DNA from: VGTK01 sp046327915
GTDB lineage: Bacteria > Desulfobacterota > Binatia > UBA12015
Reading direction: 5' to 3'
NCBI GenBank assembly: GCA_046327915.1
Contig: JAXLXO010000011.1
Location: forward strand, 1 to 64,000
DNA: 64,000 nucleotides
Shown: piece after piece, positions 1-9,838 of the stretch
How the letters are laid out: each line of letters starts with the position of its first letter
How positions within the stretch are numbered: position 1 is the first letter of the stretch
The notes under the pieces: generated by a model
What the model was told of the DNA's origin: nothing
The model's input: only the letters and a program-made list of their open reading frames with translations
Database searches by the model: none
Translations under genes and position numbers: made by a program

Positions 1-1
1 G

Positions 2-456
<455 letters not shown>

Positions 457-460
<4 letters not shown>

Positions 461-2628
461 GCATGAACGCGACGACGCTGCCCTCCGAGGACGAGACGCT
501 GCGCGAGCGGCTGCGGGTGCTGCTGTTCGCGCGCGTCCTCGTGGTCACGGTCTTTCTCGCGGGCGCCGGCGCCTACCATCTGACGGTGTCGCAGGGCTAC
601 CGCGTGATCGGGCGCGAGACGTTCATGGCCGTGATCGCCGCCTACGCGCTCAGCGTCGCGTCGGCGCTCGGCGTCCGTCAGGTGCGCTGGCTGCGTCCGT
701 TCGCCTACCTGCAGACGGTCTTCGACGTCCTGCTGCTGACGGGAGCGATCGTGCTCGCGCGCGGCGTCGGCTCGCCGATGGCGGTGCTGTACGTCCTCGC
801 GATCGCGAACGCGGCCGGACTGCTGCTCATGCGCGGCGCGCTGGTGAGCGCGCTCGCGTCGTCGATCGCCTACGTGTTCCTCGTCGCGCAGCAGTCCGCG
901 CTCGCCGGTGCGAACGACGGCGTGCTGCTCGACGTGGTCGCGCCGGCGCTGCTCGGAACGTCCTGCCTGACGCTCGCGGCGGTGCTGATCGGCTCGCTCG
1001 CGCGGCGCCTCGCCGTGACCGAGCGCGAGCTGTCGCTGCGCGACCACGAGGTCAGCCGTCTCGAGGGCCTGCAGCGCGCGCTCGCCAACGGGCTCGAGAG
1101 CGGGCTTCTCGTCGCGGACCCCGCCGGGCGCGTGCGCTCGGCGAACCCCGCGTGTCAGGACATCCTCGGGCTGCCGCTCGCGTCGATCCTCGGCCGCGAG
1201 GTCAACTGGCTCGTGCCGATGCTGGTGACGTCGGAGGACGAGAGTCCGGGCGGCGAGCTGCGCGAGTGCGAGTACCGCGCGCCCGACGGCGGCTCGTCCC
1301 GGCTGCGCATCAAGCGCACGTCGCTGTTCGACACCTACGGCAACCGCATCGGCGAGATCGTCCTGCTGCAGGACGTCACGCGCATCCAGGAGCTCGAGGA
1401 GCGCGTCGCGCTCGACGAGAACGCCACGCTGCTGATCGGTGACGACGGTCCGATCGTCGCGCTGCCGGGTGAGGACGGCGAGCCGAGCGACGACGAGCGC
1501 GACGGCATCGTCAGCACCTGCGCCGCGATGCGCGCGGTCTCGAAGCTGATCGACAAGGTCGCGCATGCCGACGCGACGGTGCTCGTCACCGGCGAGAGCG
1601 GCACGGGGAAGGAGCTGGTCGCACGCGCGATCCACCGCCGCAGCGCGCGCGCCAACGCGCCGTTCGTGGTGGTGAACTGCGGCGCGATCCCCGAGAACCT
1701 GATCGAGAGCGAGCTCTTCGGCCACGTGCGCGGGGCGTTCACCGGTGCGGTCGGCGACCGTCCCGGACTGTTCCGCCGCGCGCACGGCGGGACGATCTTC
1801 CTCGACGAGATCGGCGAGCTGCCGTTGCAGCTGCAGGTGCGCCTGCTGCGCGTTCTGCAGGACCGCATGGTCATGCCCGTCGGCGGCAACACGCCGGTCG
1901 CGGTCGACGTGCGCGTCGTCGCGGCGACCAACCGCGTGCTCGAGGATCTGGTGAAGGCAGGACAGTTCCGCGAGGACCTGTACTACCGTCTCGCCGTGAT
2001 CGCGATCCACCTGCCGCCGCTGCGCGAGCGGGAGGGAGATCTCGAGCGTCTGATCGAGCACTTCGTCCGCACGGCGTCGGTGCGTCACGCCAAGTCGGTG
2101 ACGCGCGTCGCGGGCCGCGCGATGCAGCAGCTGCTGCGCTACCGCTACCCGGGCAACGTCCGCGAGCTCGAGAACGTGATCGAGCACGCGACCACGCTCG
2201 CCGACGGCGACGCAATCCGCGAGCACGATCTTCCGGATTCGGTGCGCGACGCCGGCGGGATGCGTCCGGTGGCTCTGGTCACGTCGCGCGACGGCCGCTT
2301 CGACGCGGTCGAGGAGGCCTACGTCGGGCTCGGCGATCCGTCGAACGACGACGTGCCGTCCTACGTGGAGAGCGGCATGCTGCGCGAGCTGAGCGCGCCG
2401 GTCGTCCTGCCGATCGACGAGGGGGACGGCGCGAGCCTCGACGACCAGCTCGCGCGCCAGGAGAAGGAAGCGCTGCTCGCGGCGCTCGCGCGTGCGGCCG
2501 GCGTGAAGAAGAAGGCCGCGACGCTGCTCGGCATCAACTATCGCTCGTTCCGGCATCGCCTGCAGAAGTACGGGCTCGATGCGCAGGGTGACGAGATGAT
2601 GCCCTCGCGCTTCTCCGCCGGACATTAG
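457..2628 (+). CDS. PilS/PilR-like hybrid: membrane sensor plus PAS fused to sigma-54 activator
   Basis: This 723-residue protein joins parts normally split between PilS and PilR. Residues about 22-190 form roughly six membrane segments as in PilS, and a PAS domain follows at about 205-312. A sigma-54 AAA+ domain spans about 350-600, with Walker A GESGTGKE near 379, GAFTGA near 426 and a Walker B of the FLDEIGE type. A Fis-type helix-turn-helix lies at about 665-710. I see no histidine-kinase domain and no phosphate receiver, so signal reception and transcription activation appear to be in one membrane-tethered chain. It directly precedes a consensus sigma-54 promoter and the pilin gene. Start GTG 457 overlaps pilC; ATG 463 is the alternative. 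Confidence 0.88.
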
Positions 2629-3141
2629 TCGCAACGAGGGGCCACGACGCCCCGCCCTGCGCGGCGAAGCCGCGCAGGGTCCCACTCCCCGCGGTCGCTT
2701 CGCTCCGCGCTCGCCATCGGTTCGCACGCGCGACTGGTCGCCGTTCGCTGCACGTGAGCTTGCTCGCCGCGGCGGCGACTGCTGCGCGTGATGCCGTGCG
2801 GAGTGCGTGGCGTCAGAGAGGCGACGGCCTGGTGGGCGCTTCGTGTCGTGTTGCTGCGGGTCGTGATGCGCCGTCCGCGATGGCGCGTGCGCGGAAGGGC
2901 GCGGGAGCGCGCCGGTGGCGCGTTCGTGGCTGGTGTGACGGGCGCTGTTGCGCGCGGCAAGACGCAGCGTGCCGCTGCGCGGCACCGTTACCTGGGTGAC
3001 GGACCTGTTGCGTCACCGGTTGGTCGGGAGCGGCAAGGATACGTCGCGCCGACGACGCCAGCGCGCGCTTCCTCGCGGAGCGTCTCGCGAAAAGCCCAGA
3101 ATTCACGGGCACCGCACTGACGCGCGTCGGCCGGACAGCCG
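2629..3141. other. Long non-coding gap upstream of the pilin promoter
   Basis: About 510 bases separate the regulator stop from the sigma-54 promoter. No reading frame here has a recognisable protein; the short open frames give Arg-rich translations typical of shadows in high-GC DNA. A perfect hairpin at 2655-2679 follows the regulator stop. The rest could hold upstream activator sites for the adjacent sigma-54 activator, but I could not define a repeated binding motif by eye. Confidence 0.5.
2655..2679 (+). terminator. GC-rich hairpin after the PilS/PilR-like gene
   Basis: A perfect 11-base inverted repeat (CCCTGCGCGGC and its complement) flanks a three-base GAA loop and starts 27 bases after the stop codon. 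There is no T-run, so it may slow polymerase or protect the mRNA end rather than act as a classic intrinsic terminator. Confidence 0.45.
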
Positions 3142-3157
3142 TGGCACCCCCCTTGCT
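3142..3157 (+). promoter_or_regulatory. Sigma-54 (RpoN) promoter of the pilin gene
   Basis: TGGCAC at 3142-3147, five bases, then TTGCT at 3153-3157 is an exact match to the -24/-12 sigma-54 consensus with correct spacing. The expected transcription start is near 3168, giving a leader of about 90 bases before the pilin ATG. Sigma-54 plus a PilR-type activator is the established control of major pilin genes in Pseudomonas and Geobacter, and such an activator gene lies immediately upstream. Confidence 0.88.
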
Positions 3158-3257
3158 CCCGGTGCCTGCCAGCAGTCGCACACTCGAGTGCGGCGAAAGT
3201 CTACGGGCAGTGCGCAGCCATATGAGGCCGAGCGCCAAAGGGACCGGGAGGTAGGAG

Positions 3258-3614
3258 ATGAGGAACGAGAAGGGCTTCACGTTGATCGAGCTTCTGGTGG
3301 TCGTCGCCATCATCGGCATTCTGGCGGCCATCGCGATTCCGCAGTTCTCTGCGTATCGCGCTCAGGGCTTCAACGCCCGCGCATCGTCGGATCTGCGCAA
3401 CCTCGCCACGGCAGAGGAAGCGTACTTCGCGGCCAACGCGGCCTACACGAGCTCGACGGCGTCGACGACGCTCACCGGCTTCAAGCAGTCGCCTGGCGTC
3501 GCCATCAGCATCTCGCCCGCGGGCACGACCTTCACGGCGAGCGCGTTCCACACGAGCGGCAACAAGACGTTCAACTGGGACTCGGCGAACGGCGGTCTGC
3601 AGAACGCGCCGTGA
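3258..3614 (+). CDS. pilA: Type IV major pilin (PilA-like)
   Basis: A 118-residue prepilin. The leader is only six residues (MRNEKG), cleaved before Phe, with the invariant Glu at mature position 5 (FTLIE) and the usual hydrophobic helix ending in AIAIPQF. The globular part is short compared with the 140-160 residues of classical PilA, as in Geobacter-type short pilins. A Ser/Thr-rich patch (YTSSTASTTLTG) lies around residues 62-74 and could carry O-linked glycan; that is inference. The start follows a strong purine-rich site (GGAGGTAGGAG). The gene sits alone between a sigma-54 promoter and an intrinsic terminator, as expected for a highly expressed pilin. Confidence 0.92.
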   Translation: MRNEKGFTLIELLVVVAIIGILAAIAIPQFSAYRAQGFNARASSDLRNLATAEEAYFAANAAYTSSTASTTLTGFKQSPGVAISISPAGTTFTASAFHTSGNKTFNWDSANGGLQNAP

Positions 3615-3639
3615 TGAACGTCTAGCAACGTCGGTCGAG

Positions 3640-3675
3640 ACGGCGCCGGCTCGAAGGGGCCGGCGCCGTTTTCTT
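3640..3675 (+). terminator. Rho-independent terminator of the pilin gene
   Basis: A perfect 11-base stem (3640-3650 with 3659-3669) closes an eight-base loop and runs into TTTTCTT. It starts 26 bases after the pilin stop and should insulate the pilin transcript from the membrane-protein operon downstream. Confidence 0.88.
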
Positions 3676-3739
3676 GTCACCCACCTGCGGGCCCCGGGCC
3701 GTTCCCGGGCAACGCCTGCAAGGCACGTCGAGGAGCGAA

Positions 3740-5377
3740 GTGCGGAACTTCCTGCAGCACGCCGATAGCCGAACCCGGATGGTCTGGCTCGCATCGTTCC
3801 TGGTGATCGCGACGGCGCTGCACTTCCTCGCGGGCAACGTGGCGGACCCCGACCTCTGGGGACACGTCCGCTACGGACAGATGATCCTCGACGGGCACGG
3901 GCTGCCACGCGAGGACGTCTTCTCGTACACGGCGCCGGGCGCGCCGTTCTACGATCACGAGTGGCTCACCGACCTGGTGTTCGCGAGCCTGTTCTCCGTG
4001 GGCGGCTCGGCGGCGCTGGTCGTCCTCAAGCTGCTGCTCTCGGCGATCATGCTGGTCGCCATGCTGGACGCGACCCGCTCGACCGTCGCGTGTCTCACGC
4101 CGGACGAGCGCCCGCACCCGCTCACCATCGCCGCGGTCCTGATCGCGTCACTCGCGGTCATCGCGCCGGGTGCGACGTTCCGTCCGCAGCTGTTCACGAT
4201 GGTCTTCCTCGCACTGGAGGTGGCGATGCTGCTGCGTGCCGATCGACGACTGGAGTCCGGGAGCACCGTCCCGGCACAGCTCGCGGCGATGCCGCCGATG
4301 ATGCTCGCCTGGGCGAATCTGCACGGCGGGTTCCTGGTCGGGCTCGGCCTGCTCGGCGTGTGGTGCGCGACGCACATCGTGACGTCCTTCGTGCAGCGCC
4401 TGCGCGGCGTCGCCGCCGATCTCGAGCCGCAGCAGATGATCGCGGTCGCGTGCGTCGGGCTCCTGTCGCTCGCCGCACCGCTGATCAATCCGTACGGAAT
4501 CCACCTCTACACGTACCTCGCCGACACGCTCGACATGCACGGCGAGATCTCGGAGTGGTTCCCGGTCACGCTGCTGACGACCGAGTTCCTGCGCTTCAAG
4601 CTGCTCTGCCTCGCCGCCGCCGCGTCGGCGGCGATCGCGTGGCGCATCCGTCCGGCGGGCGCGCGTGCGCGCGTGCTGCTGGCGTGGATGACGCCGTTCC
4701 TCGCGGTCGCGGCCGTGCTCGCGTTCCGCCACCAGCGGCACACGGTGCTGTTCGCCATCGCGGCAGCGCCGCTGCTCGTGGTCGGCGTCGAGCATCTGCG
4801 CCGTGCCGCGCTCGCGCGCCGGCCCGAGCTGCGACCGCGCCGTCCGGTGTTCGCCGCGATCGCGGGCGGTGCGCTCGCGATCGCGCTCGTGCAGCTGCAC
4901 GGCTTCGGCACGAAGCTCGTCCAGGACGGTCTCGACATCCGCTACGGACGCATGGACTACCCGATCGACGCCGTCGAGTTCATGCGCACGCACGGCATCC
5001 ACGGCAACGTCGCGATGCCGTTCGAGTGGGGCGCCTACGCGATCGCGAAGCTCGCGCCCGACTCGCGCGTGTTCATCGACGGGCGCTTCGAGGCGGTCTA
5101 TCCGCCGCAGGTCATCGACGACTACTTCGCGTTCATGCACGGCACCGACGGCTGGGAGCGTCTCCTCGACGCGTACCCGACCGACGTCGTGGTCGTGCAG
5201 CGCTGGCGCAACATCCACCCGCGGCTCTTCACGCACCCGGACTTCCAGAACGTCTACTCGGACCCCGCGGCGCTCGTCTTCGTGCGCCGCTCGCCCGCGA
5301 CCGATCCCGCGCTCGAGCGGCTCGCGTCGGTGAGCGACCGGTTCGACTTCCCGCGCAACGAGACGGTCTTCCCATGA
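3740..5377 (+). CDS. Polytopic membrane protein, GT-C glycosyltransferase-like
   Basis: About 545 residues with around ten membrane helices and a soluble C-terminal part. After the first helix comes an acidic loop with ADPDLWGH, followed by a conserved-looking HEWLTDL stretch. This pattern (Asp-rich first outer loop in a polytopic protein) matches GT-C enzymes that use polyprenyl-phosphate sugars, although no assigned family can be proven by eye. GTG 3740 is chosen as start because AGGAG lies just before it and the longer frame would begin inside the pilin terminator. It is first in a coupled run of four membrane genes; its stop overlaps the next start by four bases. Confidence 0.75.
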   Translation: MRNFLQHADSRTRMVWLASFLVIATALHFLAGNVADPDLWGHVRYGQMILDGHGLPREDVFSYTAPGAPFYDHEWLTDLVFASLFSVGGSAALVVLKLLLSAIMLVAMLDATRSTVACLTPDERPHPLTIAAVLIASLAVIAPGATFRPQLFTMVFLALEVAMLLRADRRLESGSTVPAQLAAMPPMMLAWANLHGGFLVGLGLLGVWCATHIVTSFVQRLRGVAADLEPQQMIAVACVGLLSLAAPLINPYGIHLYTYLADTLDMHGEISEWFPVTLLTTEFLRFKLLCLAAAASAAIAWRIRPAGARARVLLAWMTPFLAVAAVLAFRHQRHTVLFAIAAAPLLVVGVEHLRRAALARRPELRPRRPVFAAIAGGALAIALVQLHGFGTKLVQDGLDIRYGRMDYPIDAVEFMRTHGIHGNVAMPFEWGAYAIAKLAPDSRVFIDGRFEAVYPPQVIDDYFAFMHGTDGWERLLDAYPTDVVVVQRWRNIHPRLFTHPDFQNVYSDPAALVFVRRSPATDPALERLASVSDRFDFPRNETVFP

Positions 5378-6810
5378 CGGAAGGCGCGCGCACCACGCCG
5401 GCCGGCCTCGCCGGACCGCTGCTCGCGGCGCTCGCCGTCGCTGTGCAGAGCGTGGTGCTCGCGCGGCTCTACCCGGCCGCGTACCTCGACGCGGACCTGC
5501 TGTCGTACCTCGCGTACTGGCGCGACCTGCGCGCGGGGACCCCGGTCGCCTTCGGCTACACGGTGCCGAAGCTGCTGCCGATGCTGCTCTTCGGGCCGCT
5601 CGCCAGCCCCGGTGTCGCGCTCGTGCTGAGCATCGCGATCGCATCCATCGGCGGCGCGCTGCTCTACGCGATCGCGCGGCGCAGCTTCGGCACGGCCGTC
5701 GCGGTGCTCGCGACGCTGCTCTACGTTCTCGATCCGATGCGCGGCGTGCTCACGCTGCGCTCGAGCGTGGACCTCGTGGTGGGGGTGGCGATCCTCGGCG
5801 CGATCGCGGCGCTGCAGCGCCGCGCGGTGTTGACGGCGTCGGCGATGATTCTCGTCGCGGCGCTCGGCAAGCCGCCGGCGCTCGCGTGCGTCGCGATCCT
5901 GCCGTTCGTGTCCGGTGCCTCGCGCGCGCGCCGCACGGTGGCGTGCCTGCTGCCGCTCGCGGCGCTGCCGTTGACGGCGGCGCTCGACGCGCTGCTCGGC
6001 GGGCGAGCGCTCGCGTCGGTGCTGACCGCGCCGACGCTGCCGAACCAGCACGAGCTCTTCGTGCGCGTCGCGGAGGCGAAGGTGCTCGGCTTCTCCGACA
6101 CGCTGTCGCTGCTGGTCCGTGAGTGGTTCGGCGGCACGCTGTTCGCGCACACCTGGCCGCTCGTCGTGCTGGGCGTCGTGCTCTATGTCATCCGTCCGCC
6201 GCAGGACGCCGCCGACGCGCGGCGCCCGGTGCTGATCGTGCCGCTGCTGCTCGCGTGCGCCTACCTGGCGCTCGCCAGGGTGCAGCCGATGATCGTGTTC
6301 ACGCGCTTCTTCTGGCCGCTGGCGCTCGTGCTGTCGGTGTTCGCCGGGTACGCGACCGTCTGGCTCGCGGGCCGGCTGCCGGTCTCGACGCCGCTTCGTG
6401 CGGCCTTCGCCATGGCGTTGATCGCGGCTCTGCTCGGCGACCGGATGGCGGATCAGCGCTGGCGCGAGCGCATCATGCTGCGGCCATTCGAGGAGCACGC
6501 GCGGCTGGCCGATGATGCGGTGGAGGCGATCGCACACGATGCGGCGTGCGATGGGGCAGCGGTCGTGCCGCTGGCCTATCTGCCGCTCGCCGCGTGGCGC
6601 GCGCCGGACAAGCTCAAGCGGGGGGAACTGTGCGCGATGGAGGACTGGGCCGAGGGGCGGGGATGTGCGGCGGCACGCTGCGTCCTCGTGATCCCCGATG
6701 CGCCCACGACCGTTCGGGCTCGCCAGGCGATGGCGGACTTCGTCGCGGACGGCTTCGTCGTGGAGGTGGGAGATGAGACCGGAGCTCTCGTCCGATCCCG
6801 GAACGGTTAG
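5374..6810 (+). CDS. Second GT-C-like polytopic membrane protein
   Basis: A 478-residue protein with about ten hydrophobic helices. The first outer loop carries an acidic YLDADLLSY motif, as expected for a GT-C type glycosyltransferase using lipid-linked sugars, and the C-terminal 110 residues are soluble. ATG 5374 overlaps the preceding stop (ATGA), so the two proteins are probably made together. Its 3' end overlaps the next gene by 38 bases. I cannot name the sugar or acceptor; the assignment to GT-C rests on topology and the acidic loop only. Confidence 0.7.
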   Translation: MTEGARTTPAGLAGPLLAALAVAVQSVVLARLYPAAYLDADLLSYLAYWRDLRAGTPVAFGYTVPKLLPMLLFGPLASPGVALVLSIAIASIGGALLYAIARRSFGTAVAVLATLLYVLDPMRGVLTLRSSVDLVVGVAILGAIAALQRRAVLTASAMILVAALGKPPALACVAILPFVSGASRARRTVACLLPLAALPLTAALDALLGGRALASVLTAPTLPNQHELFVRVAEAKVLGFSDTLSLLVREWFGGTLFAHTWPLVVLGVVLYVIRPPQDAADARRPVLIVPLLLACAYLALARVQPMIVFTRFFWPLALVLSVFAGYATVWLAGRLPVSTPLRAAFAMALIAALLGDRMADQRWRERIMLRPFEEHARLADDAVEAIAHDAACDGAAVVPLAYLPLAAWRAPDKLKRGELCAMEDWAEGRGCAAARCVLVIPDAPTTVRARQAMADFVADGFVVEVGDETGALVRSRNG

Positions 6811-7906
6811 CGTCGCGCTCGTCGGACTGCGCCGGCGCCGCGACGGATTCGGGCTGACGAAGGCCGTCGAGCGCGCGTGCGACGGCTGGGTCGGGCGCTG
6901 CATCGTGCTGGTCGCCGCGTACGTCGCGATCGGCTACGTCGTCGCCGCTTCGGTCGGGCTTCCGATCCACTGGCCGGTCGCGCACCTCGAGAAGCAGGCG
7001 GAGTGGATCTTCCTCGTCACGTACGGTCCGCTGATGATGGGATGCCTGCTGGCGTACGCGGGACAGGAGCGCGAGCTGTGGCACCGTTGCCGCCGCTTCG
7101 TGCTGTCGCCGGGGTTCTTCCTCGAGTTCGCGGTGGCGATGACGGTCGTGAACGCGACCATCATGATGTTCGTCAATCTCAAGCAGTTCATCCCGGCGAT
7201 CAACGAGCGGCTCTACGACTCGCCGATGTGGCGTCTCGACAACTGGCTGCACTTCGGCGTCGATCCGGCCGTCCGCGCGAGCGAGCTCGCGGCGGAGTGG
7301 GGCGTCCTGCCGTGGCTCGACCGCGCGTACCTGCTGTTCTACCCGGCGCAGGTGATCGTGCCGCTGGTCTTCCTGGTCGCGAAGCCGCTGCGGCCGCAGC
7401 GCGGCCGCTTCTTCTTCGCCTACTGTCTGCTGTGGATGCTGGGCGGCGCGATGTACGTCGCGTGGCCGACGCTCGGGCCGGTCTACTACCGCTCGAGCCG
7501 CTTCTGGCTCGCGGAGCAGGCGCCGTACGCGACCTATCTGCAGGACATGCTGATGCGCGACTACGTGCGCTTCCGCACCGATCCGACCTTCTACACCGTC
7601 AAGCTCTATCAAGGCGTCGCGGCGCTGCCGAGCCTGCACGTCGGCGTGCTGGCGCTGTTCGCCATCGCGACCGCGCGCTGGCGTCTCGCGTCGGCGGTGC
7701 TGTGGCTGCTCACGCTGGTGACGTTCGTCGGCTCGCTCGCGCTCGGCTGGCACTACGCGGTCGACGGCTACGCCGGTGCGGCGATCGCGCTGGTGTCGTG
7801 GATCGCCGCGTGTCTGCTGGTGCACGAGGAGCGCGAGGGCGGCGGCGTTCTCGAGCTGCGCCGCAGCGACACGGTGCGCTCGCAGAGCGGGACGCAGGCC
7901 GCATGA
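6773..7906 (+). CDS. PAP2-superfamily, Aur1/inositolphosphotransferase-like membrane enzyme
   Basis: A 377-residue membrane protein with the two diagnostic motifs of the PAP2_3/Aur1 group: LPSLHVGV (Ser-x-His) and GWHYAVDGYAG (His plus Asp). These residues form the lipid-phosphatase or phosphotransferase active site on the outer face of the membrane. Members hydrolyse lipid (pyro)phosphates or move phospho-headgroups. Between glycosyltransferase-like genes it could recycle the polyprenyl carrier or transfer a phospho-alcohol; this is inference. ATG 6773 is preceded by GGTGGGAG and lies inside the upstream gene, while its stop overlaps the next start by four bases. Confidence 0.82.
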   Translation: MRPELSSDPGTVSVALVGLRRRRDGFGLTKAVERACDGWVGRCIVLVAAYVAIGYVVAASVGLPIHWPVAHLEKQAEWIFLVTYGPLMMGCLLAYAGQERELWHRCRRFVLSPGFFLEFAVAMTVVNATIMMFVNLKQFIPAINERLYDSPMWRLDNWLHFGVDPAVRASELAAEWGVLPWLDRAYLLFYPAQVIVPLVFLVAKPLRPQRGRFFFAYCLLWMLGGAMYVAWPTLGPVYYRSSRFWLAEQAPYATYLQDMLMRDYVRFRTDPTFYTVKLYQGVAALPSLHVGVLALFAIATARWRLASAVLWLLTLVTFVGSLALGWHYAVDGYAGAAIALVSWIAACLLVHEEREGGGVLELRRSDTVRSQSGTQAA

Positions 7907-9750
7907 CCGTCGGCGCCCATGCCGGCGACGCGCGCGCGCTGCGCGGCGCCGCGTCGGGCGTGCGCGCTTCGGCCGCGATCTCGCCGTGGCTGATCGCGGC
8001 GGGCATCGCGCTGGTCGCGGCTCTCGTTCACGCCGGGACGCTCGGCGGCGGCTATCCGCTCGACGACGAGATCCAGGTCGAGAACAACGTCTTCATCCGC
8101 AGCCTCGCCGGCGCGCTCGGCATCTTCGGCCGCGAGACCTGGCCGGGCTACGTCTATCGCCCGCTGCCGACCTTCACCTACGCGCTGACGTACGCGATCG
8201 CGGGCGACAGCCCGTGGCTCTACCACCTGACGAGCATCCTGCTGCACGCGGCGGCGTCGGTGCTGGTCTGGCTGTGCGTGCGGCGCGTGCTCGACGACGA
8301 CGTCGCGGCGCTCGCGGGGCTGCTGTTCGCGGTCCACCCGGCGCACGTGGAGGCGATCGCCAGCATCGCGAACCGGACCGAGCTGCTGGTCGCCGTGTGC
8401 GGCCTCGGCGGGCTGCTCGTCGTGCTGCCGTCGTCCGACGGACGGCGCTGGAGCGTCGCGGAGACCGGCGCGCGGCTCGTCGCGGGCGCGCTGCTCTTCC
8501 TCGGCGCGCTGCTCTCGAAGGAGAGCGCGGCGACGCTCTTCCTGCTGCTGCCGGTGCTGGTCGCGACGCGGCGGGACTCCGATCTGCTCGACCACGGCGT
8601 CGCCAGCGCGCGCTTCGGGCGCGGGATGCTGCGCGACGCGCGCGTCGGCGTCGCGGCGCTGGTGCTCGCGTCGGTCACGTACTTCGTCCTGCGAAGCCGC
8701 GTCCTGACGCGCGTCCTCGCGGACTCGGTGATCGCGCCGATCGACAACTGGCTCGTGACCGTCGGTCCGCTCGACCGCATGCTGCGCGCGTTCGCGCTGC
8801 TCGGACGCTACGTGACCATCCTGGTCGCGCCGCACGGCCTCAGCGCCGACTACAGCTCGGGTACGCACGGCGTGCTGCGCGATCTCGCGGCACCCGACTC
8901 GCTGCTCTACCTCGCGACCGCGATCGCGGTGCTCGCGGCGACTCTCCTCGGACTCCGGCGTCGCTCGCGGCTGTGGATCTTCGTCGGCGGCTGGTTCTTC
9001 GCGAGCTTCGCGATCACGTCGAACGTCGCCTTCCCGATCGGCGTCGTGTTCGCGGACCGGCTGTCGTACCTGCCGAGCGTCGCGATCTGCGCGCTGCTCG
9101 CGTGGATGCTCCTGCGGGTGTCGAGCACGCCGGTGCGGCGCGCGGTCACGGCCGGCGTCGTCGTGGTGTTCGCCGGGCTGAGCGTCTCGTACGGCCAGGT
9201 CTGGAAGGACAACCGGACGCTCTTCCTCTACGAGCTGCGCACCTCGCCCGAGAGCGCGTGGGTGCACGCCGGCCTCGGCAACGAGCTGCTGCGCGCCGGC
9301 GCGCCCGACGCGGCGCGGGCGCACTTCCTCGAGGCGCTGCGCATTCATCCGACGCACATGCACGCGGCGCACGGCATCGCGCTGATCGAGCTCGCCGAGG
9401 GCGACCGGACCGAGGGCCGGGCCTGGCTCGAGCGGGCGCTGTCGTTCGATCCCGGCTTCGCGCCGAGTCTCGAGATGCTCGGCACGCTCGAGCTCGAGGA
9501 CGGACGCGTCGACGAGGCCGGGCGGCTCTTCGTGCGCGCGCTCAACGCCGACGGCAGCCGCGTGCAGGCGCGCGTCGGGCTGCTCGCGGCGACGCTGCGG
9601 CGCGGCAACCTCGCGCAGGCGGCGGCGATGCGCGACGAGCTGATGGCGCTCGACGCGTCGCGCGCGGACCTGCGCGAGCTCAGCGAGGAGATCGACCGCC
9701 GTCAGGCCGCGCTGCATTCGGAGAGATCGGGATCGGAGGTGCGCGGATGA
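7903..9750 (+). CDS. TMTC-like protein: GT-C membrane domain with C-terminal TPR repeats
   Basis: A 615-residue protein. Residues about 25-430 are polytopic, with an acidic first loop (YPLDDEIQ) and the HPAHVEAIA...NRTELL signature typical of bacterial relatives of TMTC/PMT O-mannosyltransferases. Residues about 440-610 form four tetratricopeptide repeats, probably a substrate or partner platform. ATG 7903 overlaps the previous stop (ATGA). Its place just before prepilin peptidase and after pilin makes pilin or another exported pilus protein the likeliest acceptor; the acceptor is inferred, the domain order is seen. Confidence 0.82.
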   Translation: MTVGAHAGDARALRGAASGVRASAAISPWLIAAGIALVAALVHAGTLGGGYPLDDEIQVENNVFIRSLAGALGIFGRETWPGYVYRPLPTFTYALTYAIAGDSPWLYHLTSILLHAAASVLVWLCVRRVLDDDVAALAGLLFAVHPAHVEAIASIANRTELLVAVCGLGGLLVVLPSSDGRRWSVAETGARLVAGALLFLGALLSKESAATLFLLLPVLVATRRDSDLLDHGVASARFGRGMLRDARVGVAALVLASVTYFVLRSRVLTRVLADSVIAPIDNWLVTVGPLDRMLRAFALLGRYVTILVAPHGLSADYSSGTHGVLRDLAAPDSLLYLATAIAVLAATLLGLRRRSRLWIFVGGWFFASFAITSNVAFPIGVVFADRLSYLPSVAICALLAWMLLRVSSTPVRRAVTAGVVVVFAGLSVSYGQVWKDNRTLFLYELRTSPESAWVHAGLGNELLRAGAPDAARAHFLEALRIHPTHMHAAHGIALIELAEGDRTEGRAWLERALSFDPGFAPSLEMLGTLELEDGRVDEAGRLFVRALNADGSRVQARVGLLAATLRRGNLAQAAAMRDELMALDASRADLRELSEEIDRRQAALHSERSGSEVRG

Positions 9751-9838
9751 GCGCGCCGACGCCCGGAGTGAACGGACGGCGCTCGCGTAGTATGCACGAC
9801 GCGGAGCGCGCCGCGGGACCATGGAAGGAAACACGCTG

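Noticed and set aside
2788..3120. A 110-residue gene between the regulator and pilin
   Set aside because: Arg/Trp-rich translation, no ribosome-binding site and no domain; overlapping frames on both strands are equally open.
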